Shown here: positions 27,563-35,852 of the stretch, piece after piece
Layout of the letters: every line of letters starts with the position of its first letter
Numbering within the stretch: position 1 is the stretch's first letter
Assembly: GCA_007751475.1 (NCBI GenBank)
Contig: CP036434.1
Span: 6,143,524-6,207,523, forward strand
Direction of reading: 5' to 3'
Length of the DNA stretch: 64,000 nt
From: Saltatorellus ferox
Lineage (GTDB): Bacteria; Planctomycetota; UBA1135; GCA-002686595
The notes under the pieces: generated by a model
Told to the model about the DNA's origin: nothing
What the model saw: only the letters and a program-made list of their open reading frames with translations
Databases searched by the model: none
Position numbers and translations under genes: made by a program

Positions 27563-29023
27563 TCAGATATCGAAGCGAACCGGGCCGCGCGGCTCGAGCC
27601 AACCGCCGTCCAGCGCTCTGCGCCCGATCGTCCGGCCGATCCGGTTCCAACCCCGGCGCGCATCTTCCGCCAGTGCCTCCGCGCGCGCCCGCTCCTCCAC
27701 CAGGAGCCCGCGTGCCTCGTCCCGCTGGGCGATCAGGGCTTCCCGCTCCTCCAGCAGCACGTTGCGCGCATGGATGATCCGCTCCACCTCCTCGGCAAGC
27801 GAGCGAACGTCGTCCTCGTCGGTCTTCGGCAGTGCGCTCTGGATATGGGAACGCGCTCCCCCGATCACCTCGTTGAGCCGGGTGATCTCCCCGTAGACGT
27901 CCGTGAGCTCCTTGCTCCGCGACTCGAGCTCCGCGAGCTCGGCCGTTCGAAGCCTCGTGAGCTCGGCGATCATCTCCTTGTGGCCCGCGAGGTCCGCCGT
28001 CAACCCGCCGATCTGCTCGTCCTTGACCTTCGCCGTGACCTCTGCGCCCTCGCGCTCCAGGCTCAGCTCCTTGCGGAGCGCTTCAATCGTCTCGCGGTGG
28101 CCCGCAAGGTCGTCCACCACGGTCTTGAGCGACTCCGCCGACTCGCGCGCGTTCTTGGTGGCAGCGGCCACCTCGGCGTGCATTCGCTCGATCTCGGGCT
28201 GGTAGGTGTCGCGGAGCGCGTCGTAGCGCAGCAGCTCCGCCCCCATCTCGATCATCTTCTGCGTCGCCTCCTTCGGCGCCGAACCCGGGGGATCGAGCGC
28301 CGCCTGGAGATTGGGCATCGGCGCGTCGCCGAACACTCCCACGATGGCGTGTCGGTAGACCTCGCCGCCGTGGTCGCTGCGGAAGAGATGCTCGTTGTAG
28401 AAGCGGTAGATCCTCGGCGCGATGCCGTGCAAGAGCCCTTCGTGCTCGACGTAGAGCTCGAGCATCATGAGAAGCAGCCAGCGGTCGAGCGCCCCGTGAC
28501 CGAAGACCTCGACGCGTGCGCCGCGCGAGCGAAGGATGCTGCGGGTTTGGACCGCGTCAGGAAGGCCGTTCTGCCGGTGCTCCGCGAGATAGCGATGCTC
28601 CCAATCGAGCCGCACCTTCAGGAAGTCGAGCAGGTTCTGTTCGGCCTCGGCGACCCGTGGCGAGTCGTAGGGGCCCGCGAGCATGACGTAGCGCCGGGCC
28701 ACGCGACCGCACTCGTCAACAAAAGCGCCTCGCAGTCCAGGCGGGACGTGCTCCAGCGTGTCGAACGCCGCGACCACGTCGAAAGAATCGTCTTTGAAGG
28801 GCAGGTTCGCCCCGCTCCCCAGGATCAGCCCCGGCACGTCGGAGGGGTCCACGTCCACGAGTTCGACCTGGTCGTCCGGCAGAAACTCCCGCAGAAGGGC
28901 GGTCCGGCCGCCAACGTCGAGGACGCGGAAGCGCTCCCCCTCGCCCCGAACGCTCGCGAGAAGGGCCTTCACGAGCCCGTAGCGCTGATACTGGTCGAAG
29001 GGAAGGTCGAGAATGTCAGACAT
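27563..29023 (-). CDS. SAM methyltransferase with long C-terminal coiled coil
   Basis: A 486-residue protein. Residues of about 30-120 are a class I methyltransferase core: RVLDVGGR (motif I, 33-40), VELVDVDP, and FDVVAAFDTLEHVPPG. Residues of about 255-460 are a heptad-rich coiled coil containing a repeated DLAGHRETIEAL / DLAGHKEMIAEL element about 40 residues apart. A basic, amphipathic-looking end (GWNRIGRTIGRR) follows. The architecture recalls WbdD-type chain terminators, in which a terminal-methylating enzyme is joined to a coiled-coil molecular ruler and cooperates with an ABC exporter of the Wzm/Wzt kind. No kinase domain is present. It is divergent from the rfbF operon. Catalytic fold is clear; the chain-length role is a hypothesis. 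Confidence 0.8.
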   Translation of the reverse strand: MSDILDLPFDQYQRYGLVKALLASVRGEGERFRVLDVGGRTALLREFLPDDQVELVDVDPSDVPGLILGSGANLPFKDDSFDVVAAFDTLEHVPPGLRGAFVDECGRVARRYVMLAGPYDSPRVAEAEQNLLDFLKVRLDWEHRYLAEHRQNGLPDAVQTRSILRSRGARVEVFGHGALDRWLLLMMLELYVEHEGLLHGIAPRIYRFYNEHLFRSDHGGEVYRHAIVGVFGDAPMPNLQAALDPPGSAPKEATQKMIEMGAELLRYDALRDTYQPEIERMHAEVAAATKNARESAESLKTVVDDLAGHRETIEALRKELSLEREGAEVTAKVKDEQIGGLTADLAGHKEMIAELTRLRTAELAELESRSKELTDVYGEITRLNEVIGGARSHIQSALPKTDEDDVRSLAEEVERIIHARNVLLEEREALIAQRDEARGLLVEERARAEALAEDARRGWNRIGRTIGRRALDGGWLEPRGPVRFDI

Positions 29024-29127
29024 GACAGGTGGGATCGTGGACACAGGCTGTCTTCTTCGACCGCCCAGGCGAGAGTCTCTTCATCATTATGGGGACTTCA
29101 GCGCGACCCACGCTCGGTCGGTTCTAT

Positions 29128-29149
29128 TCAGGTCGTCGAGCCGACCTGA
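29128..29149. promoter_or_regulatory. 8-bp inverted repeat in divergent promoter region
   Basis: TCAGGTCG and CGACCTGA form perfect 8-bp arms separated by six bases, in the 239-bp gap between the divergent coiled-coil methyltransferase and rfbF. Its placement suits an operator controlling one or both surface-polysaccharide units. No matching copy was noticed elsewhere in the window. Confidence 0.35.
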
Positions 29150-29262
29150 CCGATAGTGGGACATCGGTCGGGCGTCCGCCTGGCCTCAAGCCCGAAACGA
29201 CGCGCGATTCAGGCGATCCAGAACCCATCATCCGCTCCCCAGGCCTCCCCTGCCCCACACCC

Positions 29263-30039
29263 ATGAAGGTTGCCATTCTCGCTGGCGGCGTCGGCTCTCG
29301 CCTCTCGGAAGAGACCGTCGCCAAACCCAAGCCCATGGTGGAAGTGGGCGGGCGCCCGATCCTGTGGCACATCATGAAGAGCTACTCGGGCCAGGGCTTC
29401 CGTGACTTCGTCATTGCCCTCGGCTACAAGGGCGAGGTCATCAAGGAGTGGATGATCAACTACGCGCCGCTCAGCGCGAACCTCACGGTTCACACCCAGA
29501 GCGGCACGGTGGAGCACGAGACGCCCGAGGAGATCGAGGACTGGCGCGTCCAGCTCATCGACACCGGCCAGAGCACCGGCACCGGCGGCCGCGTCAAGCG
29601 CCTCAAGGACTACATCGGCAACGAGACGTTCATGCTCACATGGGGCGACGGGGTCGCCGACATCGACATCAACGAGCTCCTCAAGTTCCACAGAAGCCAC
29701 GGCAAGCTCGCCACGGTCACAGCGGTACGCCCGCCCGCTCGCTTCGGTCTCCTGGAGATCGAAGGCGACGCGGTCAAGAGCTTCACGGAGAAGCCCCAGC
29801 TCGGGGAGGGCTGGATCAACGGCGCCTTCTTCGTGCTGGAGCCCGAGGTGTTCGACTACGTCGACGGAGATGAGACCATGTGGGAGAAGGCCCCCATGGA
29901 GACCCTCGCGCGAACGGGCCAGCTCATGGCGTACAAGCACCCCGGCTTCTGGCAGTGCATGGACACGCTCCGCCATCGCAAGATTCTGGAAGACCTCTGG
30001 GACGGCGGTGACGCTCCCTGGAAGAAGTACTGGCATTAG
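29263..30039 (+). CDS. rfbF: Glucose-1-phosphate cytidylyltransferase
   Basis: A 258-residue sugar nucleotidyltransferase that makes CDP-glucose from glucose-1-phosphate and CTP. It has the family start MKVAILAGGVGSRLSEET with the PKPMVEVGG loop, the LTWGDGVADIDI metal-binding segment and FTEKPQLGEGWINGAFFV. The match is to RfbF rather than to dTDP-glucose enzymes. ATG 29263 follows a CACACCC leader; the upstream open frame is not protein-like. It heads a plus-strand operon of an SDR enzyme, three C-methyltransferases and a glycosyltransferase, so the product is probably a branched CDP-linked deoxysugar. A recognisable CDP-glucose 4,6-dehydratase (RfbG) is not in the window. Confidence 0.93.
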   Translation: MKVAILAGGVGSRLSEETVAKPKPMVEVGGRPILWHIMKSYSGQGFRDFVIALGYKGEVIKEWMINYAPLSANLTVHTQSGTVEHETPEEIEDWRVQLIDTGQSTGTGGRVKRLKDYIGNETFMLTWGDGVADIDINELLKFHRSHGKLATVTAVRPPARFGLLEIEGDAVKSFTEKPQLGEGWINGAFFVLEPEVFDYVDGDETMWEKAPMETLARTGQLMAYKHPGFWQCMDTLRHRKILEDLWDGGDAPWKKYWH

Positions 30040-30115
30040 CCGCTCGACCGGCCACGCCGCTCCCCCCCAAGCTCACACAGCCCCGCCAACGAAACGTCTG
30101 CCCCCCGTCCCACCC

Positions 30116-31150
30116 ATGAAAGTCCTCGTCACCGGCCATGAAGGCTACATCGGCTGCGTCCTCGTCCCGCTCTTCCAGAGCGCCGGCCACGAGGTCGTCG
30201 GCCTCGACAACGGCCTCTTCCGCGGCTGCGACTTCGACCCGCCCGTCCTCGACTGCGAGACGCTGACCCTGGACATCCGCGACGTCGAGCCGAAGCACCT
30301 CCAGGGCTTCGACGCCGTCGTGCACCTCGCGGGCATCTCGAACGATCCGCTCGGCGACCTGAACCCCCGCGGCACCTACGACATCAACCACGAGGCCTCG
30401 GTCCAGGTCGCTCGCGCCGCCAAGGCGGCCGGCGTCCCGCGCTTCATCCACTCGTCGTCCTGCAGCCTCTACGGCGCCGCGGGCGACGCTCCGATCGACG
30501 AGACCGGCGCCTTCAATCCGGTCACGCCCTACGGGGAGTCCAAGGTCTTCGTCGAGCGCGACGTCACGCCCATGGCCGACGACAGCTTCTCGCCGACGTT
30601 CCTCCGGAACTCGACCGCCTACGGCGTCTCGCCGCGCCTGCGCGGCGACCTCGTTGTCAACAACCTCACGGGCTACGCGCTCACGACCGGCGAGGTCCTG
30701 CTCAAGAGCGACGGCACGCCCTGGCGCCCGCTCGTGCACATCCGCGACATCTCCCGCGCCTTCCTGGCGGTCATGGAAGCCGACCGCAGCCTCGTGCACG
30801 GAAAGGCCTACAACGTGGGCGCGACGAAGGAGAACTACCAGATGATCGACGTGGCACGGATCGTCGCCGACGTCGTGCCCGACTCACACATCAAGATCGA
30901 GGAAGGCGCGGGTCCCGACAAGCGCTGCTACCGGGTCGACTGCGACCTCATCACGCGCGAACTCGGCTTCGAGTGCGAATGGACGGTGCGCCAGGGCGTC
31001 GAAGAGCTCTACGAGGCCTACAAGGCCCACGGGCTCACGCTCGACGAGTTCACGAGTTCCCGCTACGTCCGCATCCGCCACGTCAAGAGCCTCATCGACG
31101 GCGGCCAGATCGACACCAACCTGCGCTTCAAGGAGCGAGGCGTCGCATGA
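30116..31150 (+). CDS. NAD-dependent epimerase/dehydratase (nucleotide-sugar SDR)
   Basis: A 344-residue extended SDR enzyme. The cofactor motif GHEGYIG is at 7-13, the catalytic Ser is in HSSSCSLYG, and the YGESK (YxxxK) pair follows in the NPVTPYGESKVFVE stretch. Length and motifs fit nucleotide-sugar epimerases, dehydratases or 4-reductases. It lies between rfbF and three C-methyltransferase genes, so it probably modifies the CDP-sugar at C4 or nearby. It overlaps the next gene by 4 bp (ATGA). The exact reaction cannot be read from the sequence. Confidence 0.9.
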   Translation: MKVLVTGHEGYIGCVLVPLFQSAGHEVVGLDNGLFRGCDFDPPVLDCETLTLDIRDVEPKHLQGFDAVVHLAGISNDPLGDLNPRGTYDINHEASVQVARAAKAAGVPRFIHSSSCSLYGAAGDAPIDETGAFNPVTPYGESKVFVERDVTPMADDSFSPTFLRNSTAYGVSPRLRGDLVVNNLTGYALTTGEVLLKSDGTPWRPLVHIRDISRAFLAVMEADRSLVHGKAYNVGATKENYQMIDVARIVADVVPDSHIKIEEGAGPDKRCYRVDCDLITRELGFECEWTVRQGVEELYEAYKAHGLTLDEFTSSRYVRIRHVKSLIDGGQIDTNLRFKERGVA

Positions 31151-32466
31151 GCCCTTCCCCCCAGAACCGCCCCCGCGTGGAGGCCATCGATGGGTGCCGC
31201 TCGTGCGGCTCCACCGACCTGCACACGTTCCTCGACCTCGGCCTGATGCCGCTCTCGGACGGCCTGAAGAACGCGGACGAGATCGATCAGGAGGACGAGC
31301 GCTTCCCCCTGGAGGTCGCCTTCTGCGCGGCCTGCACGCTCGTACAGATCCGCCACACCGTCGCGCCCGAGGTGCTCTTCGCGGACGACTACCCGTACTA
31401 CTCCTCGTTCTCCGACGCGCTGATCGCGCACTCGAAGAAGAACGTGGACGCGCGCATCGACGAGCTTCGACTCGGCCCCGACGACCTCGCGATCGAACTC
31501 GCCAGCAACGACGGCTACCTGCTTCAGCACTACGTCGCACGCGGCGTCAATGTCCAGGGCATCGACCCGGCCAAGGGCCCCGTGGAAGCCGCGCGCCAGA
31601 AGGGCATCCCGACCCACCACGAGTTCTTCACCGAGGCCTTCGCCGAGCAGCTGGCCGCCGACGGGGTCCGAGCCAGCGTCATCCACGGCAACAACGTCCT
31701 CGCCCACGTCGCCGACACCAACGGCTTCGTGCGCGGCATCAAGGCGCTGCTCGCCCCGGATGGCGTCGCCGTGATCGAGGTCCCCTACCTGCGCGACCTC
31801 ATCGAGCACGCCGAGTTCGACACCATCTACCACGAGCACCTCTGCTACTTCTCCGCGCACGCGCTGGTGGAGCTGTTTCAGCGCTCGGGTCTACACCTCA
31901 ACCGCGTCGAGCGCCTCTCGATCCACGGCGGTTCGCTGCGCCTCTTCGTCGGCCACGAGGACGATGCTGAAAGGTCGATCACCGAGCTGCTCGCCGAGGA
32001 GAAAGCCCTCGGCATGACCGGCCTCGACTACTACCGCTCGTTCACGGACAAGGTCGAAGCCGTCCGCGACGGCCTTCGCGCCATCGTCGCGAGCCTCAGG
32101 GGCGAGGGCAAGCGGATCGCCGGCTACGGCGCCGCCGCCAAGGGCGCGATCATGCTGGAGTACGCGGGACTCGGCACGGGTGACCTCGCCTGGGTCGCCG
32201 ACCGCAACGTGCACAAACAGGGCCGGCACATGCCGGGCAATCACATCCCGATCGTCAGCCCCGACCGGATCCTCCAGGACCGCCCGGACTACCTCCTGAT
32301 CCTGCCCTGGAACTTCAAGGACGAGATCATGTCCCAGCAGGCCGAGTTCGCGGCCGGCGGCGGGCAGTTCATCGTGCCCGTTCCGAAGCCGGAGATCCTC
32401 GCGCCCGCCCCGGCCGCCTCCCCGGCCGCCGCCCCTGAACCTCGAACCACCAAGGAGGCCAGCTGA
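31147..32466 (+). CDS. Sugar C-methyltransferase, zinc-binding N-terminus (copy 1)
   Basis: A 439-residue SAM-dependent methyltransferase of the TylC3/NovU-like C-methyltransferase group. The N-terminal zinc-binding part has CRSCGS and CAACTLVQ cysteine pairs. The central SAM domain contains AIELASNDGYLLQHY and the active-site segment YHEHLCYFS, and the C-terminal Methyltransf_14 domain contains RIAGYGAAAKGAIML. These enzymes add a methyl branch to a ketosugar, usually at C3. The tail after about 405 is Ala/Pro-rich. It overlaps its neighbours by 4 bp upstream and 1 bp (TGATG) downstream. It is the first of three tandem paralogues. Confidence 0.9.
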   Translation: MSPSPQNRPRVEAIDGCRSCGSTDLHTFLDLGLMPLSDGLKNADEIDQEDERFPLEVAFCAACTLVQIRHTVAPEVLFADDYPYYSSFSDALIAHSKKNVDARIDELRLGPDDLAIELASNDGYLLQHYVARGVNVQGIDPAKGPVEAARQKGIPTHHEFFTEAFAEQLAADGVRASVIHGNNVLAHVADTNGFVRGIKALLAPDGVAVIEVPYLRDLIEHAEFDTIYHEHLCYFSAHALVELFQRSGLHLNRVERLSIHGGSLRLFVGHEDDAERSITELLAEEKALGMTGLDYYRSFTDKVEAVRDGLRAIVASLRGEGKRIAGYGAAAKGAIMLEYAGLGTGDLAWVADRNVHKQGRHMPGNHIPIVSPDRILQDRPDYLLILPWNFKDEIMSQQAEFAAGGGQFIVPVPKPEILAPAPAASPAAAPEPRTTKEAS

Positions 32467-33686
32467 TGGCATCCACCGCCTCCACCACCACGAGCTCCGT
32501 GACGCACAAGTCCGCCCTGACCCACTGCCAGGCGTGCGGCTCCGAGTCCCTCGAGTCGTTCTACTCGCTGCCGTCCGTCCCGGTGCACTCGTGCCTGATG
32601 GTCAAGTCCCGCGAGGACGCGCTCGCGTTCCCGAGCGGTGAACTCAACGTCGCCGTCTGCCACGACTGCGGCTTCATCCAGAACCGCAAGTACGACCCGA
32701 CGCTCCAGAACTACTCGCCCGAGTACGAGGAGACCCAGGGCTTCTCCGGCACGTTCCGCAAGTTCCAGACCGAACTCTGCCAGGACCAGGTCGCGCGCTA
32801 CGGGCTCGGCGACAAGCTGGTCCTGGAGATCGGCTGCGGCAAGGGCGAGTTCCTGACCGAACTCTGCGAGATCAGCGGTGGTCGCGGCATCGGCATCGAT
32901 CCCGGCTATCGCCCCGAGCGCAACACCTCGGAGGCCGCCAGCCGCATCGAGTTCCGCAACGAGTTCTACGCGCCCGAGCACGCCTCGCTGCGCGCCGACT
33001 ACATCGCCTGCCGCCACACGCTGGAGCACATCGGCGACGTCAAGGGCTTCATGGAGATCGTCGCGAAGTCCGTCGAGGGCCGCGACGACGCCATCCTCTG
33101 CTTCGAGCTCCCGGGCACCGAGCGCATCCTCGAAGAGCGCGCGTTCTGGGACATCTACTACGAACACTGCTCCTACTTCACCCTCGGCAGCCTCGCGCGG
33201 CTCTTCCGCCGCCACGGCTTCCAGCTGCTCGATCTCTACAAGGGCTACGACGATCAGTACCTCCTGATCGAGGCGCGCACGGGGGATCCGAGCCTCGGGC
33301 GATGCTTCCCGGCCGAGGACGACCTCGCGGAAACGCTGCGCTCGGTCGAGGACTTCAAGTCAGCGATCCAGACCAAGTTCGACTCGCTCCGCGCAGACCT
33401 CGCCGAGGCCGCCGCGCGCGGTCCCGTCTTGCTCTGGGGCTCGGGTTCGAAGGCCGTCAGCTACCTCACGACCCTCGGCATCGGCGACGAGGTGACTGCC
33501 GTCGTCGACATCAATCCGCACAAGCACGGCAAGTTCCTCGCGGGCACGGGTCACGAGATCGTGGCGCCGGATGCCCTGAAGGAAGTCCAGCCCGCGCACG
33601 TGCTCATCATGAACGCCATCTACGTCGACGAGATCACGCGTGATATTCACGCGATGGGCCTCGCCCCCACGATCGCCGCGCTCTGA
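32466..33686 (+). CDS. Sugar C-methyltransferase-like protein (copy 2)
   Basis: A 406-residue paralogue of the previous gene. The N-terminal cysteines are in HCQACGS and CHDCGFIQ, the SAM motif is VLEIGCGKGEFL, the active-site-type segment reads YYEHCSYFT, and the C-terminal VLLWGSGSKAVSYL corresponds to the GYGAAAKG of copy 1. It is closer to copy 3 than to copy 1 (both have EHCSYFT and WG-GSKG-type motifs). This suggests a different sugar position, a different substrate or a scaffold role. It is translationally coupled to copy 1 by TGATG. Confidence 0.87.
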   Translation: MASTASTTTSSVTHKSALTHCQACGSESLESFYSLPSVPVHSCLMVKSREDALAFPSGELNVAVCHDCGFIQNRKYDPTLQNYSPEYEETQGFSGTFRKFQTELCQDQVARYGLGDKLVLEIGCGKGEFLTELCEISGGRGIGIDPGYRPERNTSEAASRIEFRNEFYAPEHASLRADYIACRHTLEHIGDVKGFMEIVAKSVEGRDDAILCFELPGTERILEERAFWDIYYEHCSYFTLGSLARLFRRHGFQLLDLYKGYDDQYLLIEARTGDPSLGRCFPAEDDLAETLRSVEDFKSAIQTKFDSLRADLAEAAARGPVLLWGSGSKAVSYLTTLGIGDEVTAVVDINPHKHGKFLAGTGHEIVAPDALKEVQPAHVLIMNAIYVDEITRDIHAMGLAPTIAAL

Positions 33687-33724
33687 TCCGAGCGTCCTTC
33701 CAGCCGTCCCCCAGGAACCGTTCC

Positions 33725-34891
33725 TTGCGCTGTCTCGTCTGCCAAACCGCTGACCTCGCTGTCTTCTTCGACGCGGGGGAACAGCCCGTCTTCGCCAACG
33801 TCCTGTACGACACCCGCGAAGACGCGCTCGCCGCGCCGCGCGGACGCATTCGCCTCGGCGGCTGCCCCGCGTGCGGCTTCGTGCACAACGTGGACTTCGA
33901 TCCCGAGCTCGTCGCGTACGCGCCGGGCTACGAGAACTCGCTGCACGGCTCGCCCACGTTCCAGGCCTTCGCCGAGGAGCTGGCGCGTGGACTGGTCGAG
34001 CGGCATTCGCTGAAGGGTGGCCGCGCCGTCGAGATCGGCGGCGGTCGCGCGGAGTTCATGGCCCTGCTCATGGAAGCGGGCCTCTCCGAGGGGCTCGTGA
34101 TGGACCCGAGTTCGCCGGACGACGCTCTCGTCACCTCGGACTCGCTGCGGATCGAGCGCAGGCTCTTCGAACCCGCGGACGCGGGCGGAGGCGAGCACGC
34201 GACCCGGCTCCTGCTCACTCGCCACGTCCTCGAACACGTCGAGGCGCCGCGCGACTTCGTGGAACTCCTCGCGAGCGCCGCGCGCGCCGCCGAAGCCGGC
34301 CTCTACGTCGAGGTCCCGAACGGCCTCTGGACGATCCGCGACCTCGGCGTCTGGGACGTCATCTACGAGCACTGCTCCTACTTCACCCCCGGCGCGCTCC
34401 GGGCTCTCCTGGCCGGCGCGGGCGCCGTCACGGAGCCCCGCGAGGCCTTCGGCGGACAGTTTCTGTGCGCCGAGGCCGCGAGCATCGGCGAACCGATTTC
34501 CTTCAGTACGGAGGCTTTCGGAGCCTCTGGGGAAGAGGCCGACCTGCGCGCCGAATTCGGGCGAACGTTCGGCGAGATCCAGGCCCGCTGGGCCGAGCGC
34601 CTGACGGGCGCCAGGGCGGCAGGCGACCGCATGGCCATCTGGGGCGCTGGCTCAAAAGGGGCCACGTTCCTGAACATGACCGGCCAGGAGGATGTCATCT
34701 TCTGCGCGATCGACGTGAATCCTCGCAAGCTGGGCCGCTTCATTCCGGGAACGGGCCACCCGATCGTCGGTCCCGACTCCCTCCGAGACATCGAACTCGC
34801 CGAAATCGTGGTCATGAACCCCCTCTACCGTGATGAGATCGCCTCCATGGCGAAGAGCGCGGGTTCCTCGGCCACCGTCACGGTCGTCTGA
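33725..34891 (+). CDS. Sugar C-methyltransferase-like protein (copy 3)
   Basis: A 388-residue third paralogue. The N-terminal zinc-type cysteines are CLVCQT and CPACGFVH, the SAM region AVEIGGGRAEFM, the active-site-like segment YEHCSYFTPG, and the C-terminal motif IWGAGSKGATFL. The start is TTG 33725, immediately before RCLVC, which is where homology begins; there is no ATG in a better position. It lies 38 bp after copy 2 and 4 bp before the glycosyltransferase gene. Confidence 0.85.
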   Translation: MRCLVCQTADLAVFFDAGEQPVFANVLYDTREDALAAPRGRIRLGGCPACGFVHNVDFDPELVAYAPGYENSLHGSPTFQAFAEELARGLVERHSLKGGRAVEIGGGRAEFMALLMEAGLSEGLVMDPSSPDDALVTSDSLRIERRLFEPADAGGGEHATRLLLTRHVLEHVEAPRDFVELLASAARAAEAGLYVEVPNGLWTIRDLGVWDVIYEHCSYFTPGALRALLAGAGAVTEPREAFGGQFLCAEAASIGEPISFSTEAFGASGEEADLRAEFGRTFGEIQARWAERLTGARAAGDRMAIWGAGSKGATFLNMTGQEDVIFCAIDVNPRKLGRFIPGTGHPIVGPDSLRDIELAEIVVMNPLYRDEIASMAKSAGSSATVTVV

Positions 34892-34895
34892 CCCC

Positions 34896-35852
34896 ATGCA
34901 TTCCACCAGCAAACCGATCCCCCCCGTTTCGATTGGCCTTCCCGTCTACAACGGAGAGGCCTTTCTGGAGGAGGCGATCCGCTCGGCGATGGATCAGACG
35001 TTCGGCGACTTCGAACTCATCCTCTGCGACAACGCCTCGACCGACGGCACCCGCGAGATCTGCGCGGAGTGGGCGGCGCGCGACCAGCGCGTACGCTGGG
35101 CGCGGAGCGAGGTCCACACGGGCGCCGCGGGCAACTTCAATCGCGCATTCGGGCTCGCCCGAGGCCAGTACTTCCGCTGGGCTGCCCACGATGACCTGAC
35201 GGAGCCGACGTACCTGGAGCGATGCGTCGAGCGCCTGCGGGGCGATCACGAGATCGTGCTCGCGCACTCGGAGATGGTCGAGATCGACGAGCAAGGGCGC
35301 GTGACGCGCGAACTCGGCTGGCCGATCCAGAACGCGAACTGTCCGAACCTCGTGGAGCGCTTCGCCGGCGCCATCCACCTCGATCACGGCTGCTTCGACG
35401 TCTTCGGTCTCATCCGCCGGAGCGCGCTCGCGAAGACGCACCTGATCGCGCCGTACCTGGGTTCCGATCGAGTGCTGCTCGCCGAGCTTGCGCTGCAGGG
35501 ACGCCTGGTCCGCGTGGATGAAGTGCTGTTCCAATCGCGCGAGCATCCTCAGCGGTCGATCCGGATGCGCTCGGACGCCGCCCGTGACCAGTGGTTCGCC
35601 TCGGGTCGTCCCGCGGCCAAGTTCCGCCCGGCGTGGCGTCGACTCGGCGCCATCCGCGATGCGGTAAAGCGCGCGGACCTGACGATGGTGGAGCGCCTTC
35701 AGTGCCAGGCTGCCATCACGAAGTGGGCCCTGCGCCAGCGCGGATCGCTCTATCGGGAACTCGTCGGTCAAGGCCGCCCGGGCGACGTCGACGAGAAGAT
35801 CCCGCCGGAGCCCATGGGTGAGACCGCGACGCCTGGGCCCGAGCTGAGCTGA
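34896..35852 (+). CDS. Family 2 glycosyltransferase
   Basis: A 318-residue GT-A fold glycosyltransferase: VSIGLPVYNGEAFLEEAIRS at the N-terminus, ELILCDNASTDGT, and a HDDLTEP segment carrying the metal-binding Asp pair. No membrane helices are visible, so it acts at the cytoplasmic face. Given the preceding genes it probably transfers the CDP-sugar made here onto a lipid-linked glycan. It shares a 1-bp TGATG overlap with the next gene. Confidence 0.9.
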   Translation: MHSTSKPIPPVSIGLPVYNGEAFLEEAIRSAMDQTFGDFELILCDNASTDGTREICAEWAARDQRVRWARSEVHTGAAGNFNRAFGLARGQYFRWAAHDDLTEPTYLERCVERLRGDHEIVLAHSEMVEIDEQGRVTRELGWPIQNANCPNLVERFAGAIHLDHGCFDVFGLIRRSALAKTHLIAPYLGSDRVLLAELALQGRLVRVDEVLFQSREHPQRSIRMRSDAARDQWFASGRPAAKFRPAWRRLGAIRDAVKRADLTMVERLQCQAAITKWALRQRGSLYRELVGQGRPGDVDEKIPPEPMGETATPGPELS

